A stretch of DNA of 64,000 bases, from the NCBI GenBank assembly GCA_002346675.1, contig DEAI01000008.1:6990-70989 (forward strand), read 5' to 3'. Numbering within the stretch: position 1 is the first letter of the stretch; the number at the start of each line of letters is the position of its first letter. This document shows, one piece after another, positions 1 through 8,972 of this stretch. Source of the stretch: Fidelibacterota bacterium UBA2986 (GTDB lineage Bacteria > Fidelibacterota > Marinisomatia > Marinisomatales > AB-629-J13). The position numbers were made by a program, and so were the translations under genes. The notes under the pieces were generated by a model. It saw only the letters and a list, made by a program, of their open reading frames with translations. It made no database searches and was not told where the DNA came from.

Positions 1-79
1 AGTTTTGTCCAAATTGATTGGGAGGCTGTGCTAATAAAACACCAACTAACAACAAATATTTTAAGAAAAAAAATTGCAT
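1..79 (-). CDS. 5' end of an exported protein (partial, runs off left edge)
   Basis: Reading the minus strand from the ATG at 79-77 gives 26 residues, beginning MQFFFLKYLLLVGVLLAQ and continuing PPNQFGQN, open to the window edge. This is a textbook short Sec signal peptide with probable cleavage after LLAQ, so the gene probably encodes another secreted or outer-membrane protein. It starts 54 bases downstream of the intradiol dioxygenase gene in the same direction and may be co-transcribed with it. There is no clear Shine-Dalgarno sequence, which is also true of several other genes here. Nothing can be said about the mature protein. Confidence 0.5.
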   Translation of the reverse strand, partial: MQFFFLKYLLLVGVLLAQPPNQFGQN

Positions 80-133
80 TGATTTTGTTTTTTGATATTC
101 AAGATTAGTTGAAATTAGATTGATCAATTGTAC

Positions 134-1078
134 TCATTTTAAATAAGTTATTTTCTCCATTTTAGTCTCAAATGGGCTTTGAATACTCAAAAAATACTCC
201 CCTGCAGGAACAAACTGCCCATTGGATCTTTTTCCATCCCAAATAATGGAGTGATTTCCTATGTTTAAATTTTTGTTTAATAGTGTCCGAACCCAAGTTC
301 CATTTAAATCATAAATAGAAATCAAAACTTTCGTAGACTCTCTCATGCCAAACCGAACCTCAATCCTTGAATTGAAAGGATTTGGAAACATGGATACTTT
401 TTGCAATCGATTTTCATTTTCTCCTGTAGGTATATTTGTATTAACAGCCTTTTTATCCGGATGGACATCCAAAATGATCTTAAACATACCTTCCAATCCA
501 TTTTCAGTCTCCACTAGTGGAATTATTCTATCCACAGCATTTGGGTCGGAGGAACCACTATCTTCATCCAAATATTCATCTCCCTCAAAATAAAGCTGAG
601 TGACCACTGTATTACCTGCAGGTGGAGTTATCATGAAATGGATGTGACTGGGGCGGTATCGGTCATTACCTAAATAATAAAATCCTGGTTTAATTGTCTC
701 TATGGAAAATTTCCCCTCGTGGTCTGATAAAATCCGACCCCTCAGATTCAATTCATCATTATCAGGGTTCCCGGTATCGCAAGTTTGAAATACAGAATAA
801 CACCCTGCAACGTTGGCTTGCCAAGCATCAATAACCACATTTGGGATAGGAGTTTGACAATCATTTGCTGTTACCACGCCATTGATAAAAAGCCGAGTGC
901 CCAATTCAAACTGTGATGCTAGGACACTTCGATAAGGGGAATCAGGTTCCCAATAAGGTCCCAAGCCCATTACATCGGGCGTAGTTTGGTCACAAGTTGC
1001 ACCCATAATTGATTTTGGAAAAATTATCCCCGCTGCGGTTATACCACTTAATTGAAGAAAACGCCTACGTGAAATCAT
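134..1078 (-). CDS. secreted intradiol ring-cleavage dioxygenase-like protein with C-terminal sorting domain
   Basis: The protein has 314 residues. It begins with a twin-arginine-type signal (SRRRFLQ at residues 3-9, then a hydrophobic stretch to about 27). The middle, about 50-205, matches the intradiol dioxygenase fold of protocatechuate 3,4-dioxygenase/hydroxyquinol dioxygenase. The candidate non-haem Fe(III) ligands are present: Tyr94 (AGCY), Tyr134 or Tyr135 (PGFYYLG), and His145 and His147 in RPSHIHF. From about 231 (FPNPFN) to the end there is a FlgD-like/type A C-terminal sorting domain. Family knowledge predicts oxidative opening of a catechol-type ring, but the substrate cannot be read from the sequence, and many secreted members are uncharacterised. 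The start overlaps the end of the upstream PI-PLC-like gene by 4 bases, so the two are co-transcribed. Confidence 0.8.
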   Translation of the reverse strand: MISRRRFLQLSGITAAGIIFPKSIMGATCDQTTPDVMGLGPYWEPDSPYRSVLASQFELGTRLFINGVVTANDCQTPIPNVVIDAWQANVAGCYSVFQTCDTGNPDNDELNLRGRILSDHEGKFSIETIKPGFYYLGNDRYRPSHIHFMITPPAGNTVVTQLYFEGDEYLDEDSGSSDPNAVDRIIPLVETENGLEGMFKIILDVHPDKKAVNTNIPTGENENRLQKVSMFPNPFNSRIEVRFGMRESTKVLISIYDLNGTWVRTLLNKNLNIGNHSIIWDGKRSNGQFVPAGEYFLSIQSPFETKMEKITYLK

Positions 1079-4000
1079 TTTAATAATACCGTTTTTTGTG
1101 ACAGAATTTGTTTATCGTCATTTTCCACCATGATAAAATATACACCACTCGTTAGATTACTGGCATCCCATTTTATAGAATGATTACCAGGTAAAATCTT
1201 TTCATCCAAAAGCACTTCAATCAATCGTCCTTGGATATCGTAAACTGAAACTTTCATGTCCGATATTTCTGGTATAGCAAACTGCAACATAGTAACTGGA
1301 TTAAATGGATTGGGATGGGTTGGCAAGAGAGTAAATTCTGTTGGGGTTTGATAAAAGATGGACTTTCTTAAAATAAAAGTTTCTGATAATTCACTAAGTT
1401 CCAACACCTGAGTACCTTCGCATTTTAACACTTTTCCACTTTTATCTAAAATTTCCCATTTATGCCCATCTGTCACTATACACTCAATGATCAATGGTTG
1501 TCCATCATTCTCCACTTCAATCACACAAACATCTGCTGTGCATAGTTTGGTGTCACCCGCGAATCGGATGTCTTTTATACCTGGAGGTGGTTTTGGTGGA
1601 AGACTGAAACTCAATGGATTGTCTACCTCAATTTCGGCTCCAAAATATAAAGAATTAGTGTTAACGGTTAATGTATTCAAGTACTCTGGAGGTTGGAAGT
1701 ATCTGGATTTGGTGAGAGTTGTGTAGGTTGATAAGGTAATTTCTCCTTCCCCAGAACTTCTAAGCCAATACCCATACCCTGGTTCTATGACTTCAGCTTG
1801 GATATAACCATCGTCAAATCCGTAAACCGTACCTGGAATGATGAGATTGCTCTCATCTAAAATAGTGTTTACATCCAAAGGTGAGGAAATACCCCCAATG
1901 AGATTCCAGTCATGATTAATAGTAATAGTAGTTTGGTTTATAAATTCTCCTGTAAAAGTACAGGCTTCAGCTTCTTCAAATCTGAGCCAATAGCCAGAGC
2001 CTATTTCCATTATATCAATATCTGTATCAATGTAACCTCCCACAGAAAATCCATACAGTGTTGATTCATCCATATTGTTACATGGAAATAACCCGGTCTC
2101 TATAGGAAGGGAAATAAGGTCCCAGTTTTGTGAATAGTTGACAACAATTTCATTATTAATTATCTCGTTAAAAGGTAGGTTACAGTTCAATACACCATCT
2201 GCTGTAATCATTTGAATATTTCCACTGAATAAATGTCCATATGGGACATTCTCATATTCAAAATAATAAAGTAGATCAACAATCGTAGGACCTGTGATAT
2301 AAAAAAAACTATATACCGGGTCTATTATTAATAAATATTGATCATCTGTTTGTAAGGTAAAATCTGGAGCATAGAGGTCAACCTCTGGTATGTCTATATA
2401 AAATAATAGTCCATTTCCCCATTCCGTATTAGGAATTATTTGAATGTTATTGATTGCAAATTCTTCGCATATTTCAAAACAGTTGGAGGTGTCCTGGATA
2501 CTCAAATAATCTTCCACACAGTCCGGATATGTTCCGGGACATAATGAATTATATTCAATACTGAAACTGCTTAGGTTATCTAGTATATAGCAAATTTGTT
2601 GTGGTAGGTAGGTCAATTGATTATTGTATATATAAAACCATTGGAGATTATTGAGATTACCAATACTGCCGGGGATACTGGAAATCTGATTACCACCTAA
2701 TTCCAAAAGATTTAAGTTTGTTAAGTTTCCAATATCACCTGGGATGCTGGTGAGTTGATTAGCATTTAAGAAAATATCAGTTAATTCACTTAATGAGCTT
2801 AAGCCTTCTGGAATATCACCGCTTAATTCATAATCTAAATAGGTTGGCCATAATGTAGAACATTTGAACTCTATTAACCTCCCATTCCCCCATACCTGTT
2901 CCCCTAATTCAATGGGTGATAAATAGGATGGCGGTGGGTTATTACCTGATTGTGAATTATCTATGAACCTCTGAAGTACATCTAGATCAGATTGATAAAA
3001 ACAATTACCATTATCCAAAACGTTGACGCTCTCAGGTAAATCTAAAATTTCTGTGTATCCAACTTCACATTGCCTTATAAAATTAATACTCATGTTAAAA
3101 TTGATGAGATCCACCTCGCGCTCTGCTAATTCCTGTGGTCCATTTACAGGATTGATACGTACGAAATTATTTTCCGGAAGTCGTACTGAATAGTCTGTCC
3201 ATCCGGAATCAAGTTCATGGCGGGGGTCCGGTCGGTAGTAATCAGTAGAAACAAAATGAGCTCCGCTTGTCAGGGCATCATCCCGGCGGGATGTATCTCC
3301 GGTTCGTGCTTGTTCTGTATCGGTGTCTGCCCGGGTGCGCACCAGATATCCCTGATTTACTCTATCTATAATTTCTGTTGAAGGTGTGTTGATGCCTAAA
3401 AATGCTGCTTCCGGAGTTCCGGGAGTTGCTTCGGTGAATAAAATACGACCAGAAAGAGATGGGTAACCATCCATGTAATTATTCATGAGGGTTCCTTGGT
3501 TATCTAATCCGAACATAATCTTTCCCCGAGCTTCTGCCAGAGTGGGCCATCCACCGTTTAAAACCGCATCTTCTAATGTAGAAAATTCTCCTCTCACTTC
3601 ATCAGGGGTAATAACTTTTTCTAAATCTTCACCAAAGACATCGCGAATATCAGCTTCCGCTTCTTCCAGTCCGGCTAGGTCAAATGGAATTGGAATGTTA
3701 TAGGTTACAGAATCAGGCAACAGCAACAGCAAATTCTCTAATTGGGGATACTCATCAAAATAATTTTCCAATCCTTCAGATTTACATTCAACCAATACAA
3801 AAATGGGGACATGACCGGGATATGTATCAGACCATATTTTCAATTTTTCTAGTGCTGTTTTAAATGTAAAGAGGTGGGTATCAAAATCGATGTCAGGAAA
3901 ATGGAGAACTTTGAGTCCGGGTTCGCTTAATTCAGGAATATCAGGTGTCCAATCCTGACCTGCAAGCCAACTCCCCATTTGGGAGGCAAACAATCCACCC

Positions 4001-4713
4001 TCCGGATCTCGGTAGACATCCAACTCTATTTGGCGGATTCCAAAATTTAGAAATTGGTCCGATAAAATTTCATGAGTGTAATCAATGGATATTCCTAATT
4101 CAGGAGCAAATACATTGATTACACCCATAAGAGTATCATACGGAGCAATGTGGTAACTGTTATGACTACCAACAACCTGAAGTTGGTTCAACTTTAACTC
4201 ATTAATGAGAGTAAGGAGCGAATCATTTTGATTGAGATTCAGCCATCCTCCGTTTCGGTTTTCCCATCCATAAACTTTTGTGGTGTCATGTATGATGATG
4301 TTAGAAGAAAAATCGAAGAATGATAATGTCAGGTATTCATCTTCCGTTAACCCTTCGTCTACATTTTCTGTGGAAGGATCATCTCCAAATATCTCAAGTA
4401 TGAAATTAGAACGATTGTCAAATTCAACTATTTCCGAATTTCCTGAACAAATCCCATTGGGATCAAAAGCGGCTATCCAATCTCCATTGGAAGCTGGATA
4501 GGTTTCAAAGGATGCCTGCCCCAGAACGGTTGCAGAATATGGTGATTCATTATAATTGAATTCAGGAGGTTGAGGATATAAGAGGGTCAATGAAAATAGA
4601 ATAAATCCTATTATTTTCTTTTCCCATCTATTGAGTGGATTTGGTTTAGTCTTTCCCGTCAATACAATTTGGACAATGTGTAGGATTTTTCCATACAGGA
4701 ATTTTGGTCTCAC
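1075..4713 (-). CDS. secreted multidomain protein: PI-PLC-like domain, leucine-rich repeats, GWNLI module, sorting domain
   Basis: The protein has 1212 residues. Residues 31-48 are a hydrophobic export signal. About 50-165 form an N-terminal domain typical of secreted FCB proteins. About 175-590 match the Ca2+-dependent phosphoinositide phospholipase C family: VGSHNSYH at 181-188 with likely catalytic His184, then RQIELDVYRDP at 227-237 with acidic metal ligands, and a VLHFPDIDFD segment. About 655-735 contain leucine-rich repeats with SIPG..GNL.NL units. Two GWNLI/GYWLR repeats follow, then a Cys-containing SLPPKPP/KLCT region and an FPNPFN-type C-terminal sorting domain. The likely role is an extracellular or surface phosphodiesterase, substrate unknown. 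The drawn start is a GTG inside a small zinc-ribbon ORF. A TTG at 4662 would give a more compact signal peptide. Confidence 0.75.
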   Translation of the reverse strand: MRPKFLYGKILHIVQIVLTGKTKPNPLNRWEKKIIGFILFSLTLLYPQPPEFNYNESPYSATVLGQASFETYPASNGDWIAAFDPNGICSGNSEIVEFDNRSNFILEIFGDDPSTENVDEGLTEDEYLTLSFFDFSSNIIIHDTTKVYGWENRNGGWLNLNQNDSLLTLINELKLNQLQVVGSHNSYHIAPYDTLMGVINVFAPELGISIDYTHEILSDQFLNFGIRQIELDVYRDPEGGLFASQMGSWLAGQDWTPDIPELSEPGLKVLHFPDIDFDTHLFTFKTALEKLKIWSDTYPGHVPIFVLVECKSEGLENYFDEYPQLENLLLLLPDSVTYNIPIPFDLAGLEEAEADIRDVFGEDLEKVITPDEVRGEFSTLEDAVLNGGWPTLAEARGKIMFGLDNQGTLMNNYMDGYPSLSGRILFTEATPGTPEAAFLGINTPSTEIIDRVNQGYLVRTRADTDTEQARTGDTSRRDDALTSGAHFVSTDYYRPDPRHELDSGWTDYSVRLPENNFVRINPVNGPQELAEREVDLINFNMSINFIRQCEVGYTEILDLPESVNVLDNGNCFYQSDLDVLQRFIDNSQSGNNPPPSYLSPIELGEQVWGNGRLIEFKCSTLWPTYLDYELSGDIPEGLSSLSELTDIFLNANQLTSIPGDIGNLTNLNLLELGGNQISSIPGSIGNLNNLQWFYIYNNQLTYLPQQICYILDNLSSFSIEYNSLCPGTYPDCVEDYLSIQDTSNCFEICEEFAINNIQIIPNTEWGNGLLFYIDIPEVDLYAPDFTLQTDDQYLLIIDPVYSFFYITGPTIVDLLYYFEYENVPYGHLFSGNIQMITADGVLNCNLPFNEIINNEIVVNYSQNWDLISLPIETGLFPCNNMDESTLYGFSVGGYIDTDIDIMEIGSGYWLRFEEAEACTFTGEFINQTTITINHDWNLIGGISSPLDVNTILDESNLIIPGTVYGFDDGYIQAEVIEPGYGYWLRSSGEGEITLSTYTTLTKSRYFQPPEYLNTLTVNTNSLYFGAEIEVDNPLSFSLPPKPPPGIKDIRFAGDTKLCTADVCVIEVENDGQPLIIECIVTDGHKWEILDKSGKVLKCEGTQVLELSELSETFILRKSIFYQTPTEFTLLPTHPNPFNPVTMLQFAIPEISDMKVSVYDIQGRLIEVLLDEKILPGNHSIKWDASNLTSGVYFIMVENDDKQILSQKTVLLK

Positions 4714-4828
4714 AAAATTTACATACTATTACAGAAGATCTTTTGTTTACATGCCAATGATTTTTCCCTTGATGAAATCTCTTTGCTCTCTTGTGTGCTG
4801 TCTCTTGTACTTTTTCTTTATAGTTCAA
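4646..4828 (-). CDS. small basic zinc-ribbon protein (hypothetical)
   Basis: This is a 60-residue ORF starting at TTG. The N-terminal half is basic and His/Lys-rich. The C-terminal half carries CKFC and CPNC separated by 12 residues (C-x2-C-x12-C-x2-C), which is what a zinc ribbon looks like. It lies 27 bases after the BASS transporter gene and overlaps the drawn start of the PI-PLC-like gene. The overlap shrinks to 17 bases if that gene starts at the TTG at 4662. The layout recalls ribosomal protein L32 (basic tail plus zinc ribbon), but the flanking motifs do not match it, so no family name is given. It could also be a chance ORF, although four correctly spaced cysteines argue against that. 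Confidence 0.35.
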   Translation of the reverse strand: MNYKEKVQETAHKRAKRFHQGKNHWHVNKRSSVIVCKFCETKIPVWKNPTHCPNCIDGKD

Positions 4829-4855
4829 TATCTAATCCGCAGAAACAGAGAATAA

Positions 4856-5710
4856 TTATATTCGTTTTAAGACCCAATATACAAAAGGTAAACAAACCAG
4901 ATACATCAATATTCCATATACGCCTGAGGGAAGACTTAATATGGATAACCCATTGGTTTGATTAAGAATTAAATTTCCAATTGTAATTCCTACTGTGGCA
5001 TTTTGAATCCCTGATTCTATTGCTATGGTAACTGCCTGTTTTTTGTTTACATTGAACAGCTTACCGCTATTATAGCCAATGAATAACATTGATATAATCA
5101 GTGCAATAATTGCAGGTCCCAGAGATTTTAAATTATTAATAAACGCATTCCATTCACTTACAAGTGCTCCTGCTACAATTATAATAAATAATAATGTCGA
5201 AATTTTATTGGCAAATAGAGTAAATGAGTTAGCGAATGTATTATACTTTGTATTGACATATAAACCTATACAGACCGGAACTGCTGTAATGATGAACATT
5301 GTTAATCCTAAAGAAAGAATATTGATCGGTGGAGCATCAGATCCCATAAAGTATTCCATAGAAAACCCAACAATCAATGGCAATGTAATTACAGTAGCTA
5401 TACTCACTATTGCGGTATATGAAATAGATAAGGCAGTATCACCTTTTACAAGTTTAGTGATTATATTGGAAGTTACACCTCCAGGACAACAGGCAAGGAT
5501 CATCATCCCCACAGCCATTTCATTTGGTAAGACAATAAGGGATACAATTATAAATGAAACTAAAGGTAGTATGATCATCTGATTTATAATCCCCACTGCA
5601 AATGCCTTTGGAAAACGAAAGACAATTCTGAAATCTTCAATGGTCAAGCCAAGTCCCAATGTGAACATTATAAAAATAAGAGATATAGGTAAAAAGACAT
5701 CAATTATCAT
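4856..5710 (-). CDS. bile acid:sodium symporter (BASS) family transporter
   Basis: The protein has 284 residues, hydrophobic throughout with about 9-10 predicted membrane helices. Family signatures are present: CPGG at 75-78 followed by SN at 81-82, where the first crossing helix binds sodium, and ESGIQNA at 232-238 for the second. The family couples Na+ entry to uptake of organic anions such as bile acids, pantoate, pyruvate or other 2-keto acids. The substrate cannot be told from the sequence. It is the most upstream gene of the minus-strand stretch leading into the zinc-ribbon ORF and the secreted PI-PLC-like gene. Confidence 0.88.
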   Translation of the reverse strand: MIIDVFLPISLIFIMFTLGLGLTIEDFRIVFRFPKAFAVGIINQMIILPLVSFIIVSLIVLPNEMAVGMMILACCPGGVTSNIITKLVKGDTALSISYTAIVSIATVITLPLIVGFSMEYFMGSDAPPINILSLGLTMFIITAVPVCIGLYVNTKYNTFANSFTLFANKISTLLFIIIVAGALVSEWNAFINNLKSLGPAIIALIISMLFIGYNSGKLFNVNKKQAVTIAIESGIQNATVGITIGNLILNQTNGLSILSLPSGVYGILMYLVCLPFVYWVLKRI

Positions 5711-5800
5711 AGCGATTATCCTTTAAAAATTATCTATCCTTTCCACTCAGTAAGCAAACGGAAAAAATTATTTAAATAATACTTGTAATATTATCATTAA

Positions 5801-6373
5801 TCAATTGATGCTCCAATGATCAGGTCCAATTATAAATTTAATTGCATTTCTATTTCTTTTGTTAAAATCTATAGAAGAAATTATAGGTGCATATGTCAAA
5901 TATGAAAGCATAGAAAACATAGACCAAGCAGATATTGCAGCAAATTCTTTTGAAACTCCATCAGTTACATAAGAACTATTTCCCATTTCGATACTGCCTG
6001 GAATAATAAGCAAAGATAAATATAAACTCCACTTCCTATGTAAATCTTTCCAAGTCCTAACATTACCAGCATATACGGCTTCTATATCATTTAGATTAAC
6101 GCTTTCTAAAGATTTGCGACCCAGTAGAGTTTTAGTTTCAAAGAATATATAGTTATCTTTAGTTCCGATAAATTGGCCTCCCAAAAATTTTGGATCTGGA
6201 AATATTTTATTTTTACACTTAATCAATATTAAATCATTAGAATTAATTGAATATTCATCAATAGAATTAGAAGATTCTTTTTTAAGTATAAGACTTTGAT
6301 TGTAATTTGCATTGAGTATCGTTAGTGATGCTGTTATTGTAATTAAAAATAATATTGCGTTATTTAATGGCAT
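5801..6373 (-). CDS. hypothetical exported protein
   Basis: The protein has 190 residues and no recognised family. Residues 4-22 form a hydrophobic signal peptide. Residues 45-110 are predicted beta-rich, with an FLGGQFIGTKDNYIFFE stretch that resembles the repeating short strands of small beta domains handling a 'value of a setting' (as in LSm-like or SH3-like folds, tentative). A second hydrophobic segment at about 115-165 may be one or two membrane helices. It stands alone between the BASS gene (90 bases downstream) and the Mpo1-like gene. No catalytic motif is visible. Confidence 0.55.
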   Translation of the reverse strand: MPLNNAILFLITITASLTILNANYNQSLILKKESSNSIDEYSINSNDLILIKCKNKIFPDPKFLGGQFIGTKDNYIFFETKTLLGRKSLESVNLNDIEAVYAGNVRTWKDLHRKWSLYLSLLIIPGSIEMGNSSYVTDGVSKEFAAISAWSMFSMLSYLTYAPIISSIDFNKRNRNAIKFIIGPDHWSIN

Positions 6374-6406
6374 TAGTAATTATTATAATCAGTTATGATA
6401 ATTAGT

Positions 6407-6880
6407 TTAATAACGTATACCTAATTTTTGATAAATAAAGGATAAAAGCCATGCGGGGCCAATAAGTAAAAACTGAACATCCTTAAAGAAGGATGGTTTC
6501 TTACCTTCAATTTTATGACCTATAAACTGTCCAATCCAGGCAGGAATAAAGATTAACAGCGATGTTTGCCATAAAGGTAGACTAATATTTTGACAAAGCC
6601 AGTGATTTCCGAAGATGAGTAAACTTCCCATCAGTGTCATTCCCAAAAACATTATAACTGAGAGTCTAACATAAAACATCATGGCAAAAATTATAAATAT
6701 GATCCCCCAATTTAGAGGAAATCCTAGTCCCGTATCAGGGAAATAACCGTGAGGGATAGACCAGAATAATCCAATAGTACTGAACATAATGAGAGGGACA
6801 CAAATCCAGTGAATTTTTTTATTTACCGGATTTTGATGACTTTCACTATACTCATCCAGCCATGTTTGCATAGTTTTCAT
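6407..6880 (-). CDS. Mpo1-like (DUF962) membrane protein
   Basis: The protein has 157 residues from the chosen ATG at 6880. A GGGAG ribosome-binding site sits 9 bases upstream of that ATG, which favours it over the GTG two codons earlier. It matches the DUF962/YGL010w family: an N-terminal TWLDEYSESHQNPVNKKIHW motif, then four hydrophobic helices, an internal NHWLCQ, and the IGHKIEGKKPSFFKD motif near the end. In yeast the family member Mpo1 is an Fe(II)-dependent dioxygenase for alpha-oxidation of 2-hydroxy fatty acids, and the conserved histidines are its iron ligands. All of these His positions are visible here. A role in fatty acid turnover is therefore inferred, but bacterial homologues are little studied. 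Confidence 0.85.
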   Translation of the reverse strand: MKTMQTWLDEYSESHQNPVNKKIHWICVPLIMFSTIGLFWSIPHGYFPDTGLGFPLNWGIIFIIFAMMFYVRLSVIMFLGMTLMGSLLIFGNHWLCQNISLPLWQTSLLIFIPAWIGQFIGHKIEGKKPSFFKDVQFLLIGPAWLLSFIYQKLGIRY

Positions 6881-6974
6881 GAACACATTCTCCCTTGTTA
6901 GTAATTAAAAATGATTCTCCTTTAGTTGGAAATGTAAGGGGTGAAATTGGGAAATTCAATAGGTTTTCTTTTAA

Positions 6975-8963
6975 TCATTGAATATCAGCCAAAGAAAATT
7001 CTGGTATCAATATTCGCTTTTGGTTCTTTACCCACCACTTACCTGATTTTTCTTTTACCTTCAAATCGGAAAATTGATAAGTGTAGAGCCAAACTTTTAA
7101 ATACTTTGGTGTTTCGAACTCATTATCCAATAATTCTAAAACAGCTGGAGAGCCTTTTAAAATTTGATTTAAAAACCGATAAAACCAATGATACCCAGAA
7201 GGTATCCTCAGCCGGTTCATAAATGCAGCATGATCTTGAAAAGACTCGGGTTCATTTGTGTTCATTTGCCAATAGATTTCATCTACCTGTTCAAAGAACA
7301 AAGCTGCAAACCACATTTGCCAATCCAATCTCGGCTGATGGGGTTGAACAAAACCAGGAGCACTGATTTCCATACCTGCTTTCCATTTAAATCGAATCTC
7401 TTCCCAATCGACTCCGTTTTGGCTTTTCTCGATAACTAGTTCTGGTCTAGAAGTTGTCATTACAGAAAACAATCCATATGTATTTACAATACCAAATGGA
7501 CGAATTGTTTGCAATGATTGTTGAATGAATTGAGGAAATTTAAAATCCGGGAAATAGCGAATGGAAGTGTGAGCACTACTCAGAATAACAATACAGAAAA
7601 CAAATATAAAAGCAACGCGTCTTTTTATACTGGTCCATTTTATTGAACTTGTTTGTTGAAGAGTCCGAAAACTAACTCTATTTTTGAACCATTTTTTCAA
7701 CACAGAGTCATCCAAAAGGAAAATACAAAGCATCAAAGTCAGCAAATTAAAAAACGTATAATTTCCCGTCAAAAGAATGAGAATCATCAAAAGGGAAATA
7801 TAAAACCATGCAATGAGTTTTATCCTTCTTGGACCGAATATAAAAAAGGGAATAACCAATTCCACAAAAAACATAAACCCGGTAGAAAGTTGATGAAACC
7901 AAACAGGCATTTGGTGCATGTACCACGCTGTCCAGGTAGCCAAGGGCTGAGTTTCATAATGATAGGTCAAAGCAGTCAGGTCCGTCCAGACCGGATCACC
8001 ACTAACAATTTTAGTCACACCAGAAAAAAACATTAGACGAAACAACAGCCATCGCAATAAAAAAACACATCCAGTTGATAGTGTATGGGAATCATATTTT
8101 CGAAACAGCATACAGTTAGGAGCCAGCCATATTGCAAGAAATCCACTTTCCAATAAGAGGACATCCCATTGAAAACTAAGAAATCTTTGTCCACCTGTAT
8201 ACACAGATAGATACAATATCCACAACACGACCATAGAAATTCTAGGTAAGAGTCCGATAACTGCCATAACGGAAATAACTATTCCTGAGATACAAATAAA
8301 ATTCATCCCTCCAAAATCAGAGAAAAACCACTGTAGTGATGGAACTCGAAAAAATCCTGAGCTTCCGAATCGAGTTTTTACCTGTTCAAAAAAATCTGCA
8401 ACCGGAAGTATCCCATTGGCTCCCACCAATCCTTCCCACTGAATCCAAAATGAGGTAAATGCAATAAAATAAATGATACCCAATAGTTTCACAAAAATCC
8501 AGCGTGAAAAATGATAGGAGGGTAGTTCAATACTATTACCCCAGAAGAACTTTGTAAGTTTACTGAAATATAATCGATGTTTTGCTATAAATGAGTAGCC
8601 GCAATCTGATATTGATCGAAAAAAACTGATATTTTCATATATCCAATTAAGCCATCTAAAACAAAAGTTTGAGGAAAGTGAACTAAATACGGCTTCCGCT
8701 CCGTACAATATCGTTCCATCAGGATGAATTAGGTAAACCGAAGATTGAAATTCCTTTTCAGCTAGAGGCGAAAATTTATTTCCACAATCTTGGAAAGAAA
8801 TATAATCTATTCCTTTTTTAGTTAGTTGTTTCCATCTCATAATCCAAAATTTGCAAAAACCACACATTCCATCATAAACCATGGTTGGCTTTGTAGGTCG
8901 GAATATTTTAGGAAGTTTATCAGGTTTCCATTTTGACATGAGTGAGAAAGTTAATAATATCAT
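6975..8963 (-). CDS. fusion of DCC thiol-oxidoreductase domain with lipase maturation factor-like membrane protein
   Basis: The protein has 662 residues. About 25-130 form a DCC (DUF393) domain with the motif DGMCGFC (Asp31, Cys34, Cys37), a thioredoxin-like DxxCxxC signature. About 150-660 match the lipase maturation factor (LMF1/2) family: multiple membrane helices, then a soluble C-terminal part with GVDWEEIRFKWK and RLDWQMWFAAL segments that are characteristic of it. LMF1 helps fold dimeric lipases in the animal ER. In bacteria the role is unknown, and assistance in folding or disulfide handling of exported proteins is inference. The start lies only 9 bases from the start of the divergent acylase gene. 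Met9 (8939) is a reasonable alternative start. Confidence 0.82.
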   Translation of the reverse strand: MILLTFSLMSKWKPDKLPKIFRPTKPTMVYDGMCGFCKFWIMRWKQLTKKGIDYISFQDCGNKFSPLAEKEFQSSVYLIHPDGTILYGAEAVFSSLSSNFCFRWLNWIYENISFFRSISDCGYSFIAKHRLYFSKLTKFFWGNSIELPSYHFSRWIFVKLLGIIYFIAFTSFWIQWEGLVGANGILPVADFFEQVKTRFGSSGFFRVPSLQWFFSDFGGMNFICISGIVISVMAVIGLLPRISMVVLWILYLSVYTGGQRFLSFQWDVLLLESGFLAIWLAPNCMLFRKYDSHTLSTGCVFLLRWLLFRLMFFSGVTKIVSGDPVWTDLTALTYHYETQPLATWTAWYMHQMPVWFHQLSTGFMFFVELVIPFFIFGPRRIKLIAWFYISLLMILILLTGNYTFFNLLTLMLCIFLLDDSVLKKWFKNRVSFRTLQQTSSIKWTSIKRRVAFIFVFCIVILSSAHTSIRYFPDFKFPQFIQQSLQTIRPFGIVNTYGLFSVMTTSRPELVIEKSQNGVDWEEIRFKWKAGMEISAPGFVQPHQPRLDWQMWFAALFFEQVDEIYWQMNTNEPESFQDHAAFMNRLRIPSGYHWFYRFLNQILKGSPAVLELLDNEFETPKYLKVWLYTYQFSDLKVKEKSGKWWVKNQKRILIPEFSLADIQ

Positions 8964-8972
8964 TGTTTAATC

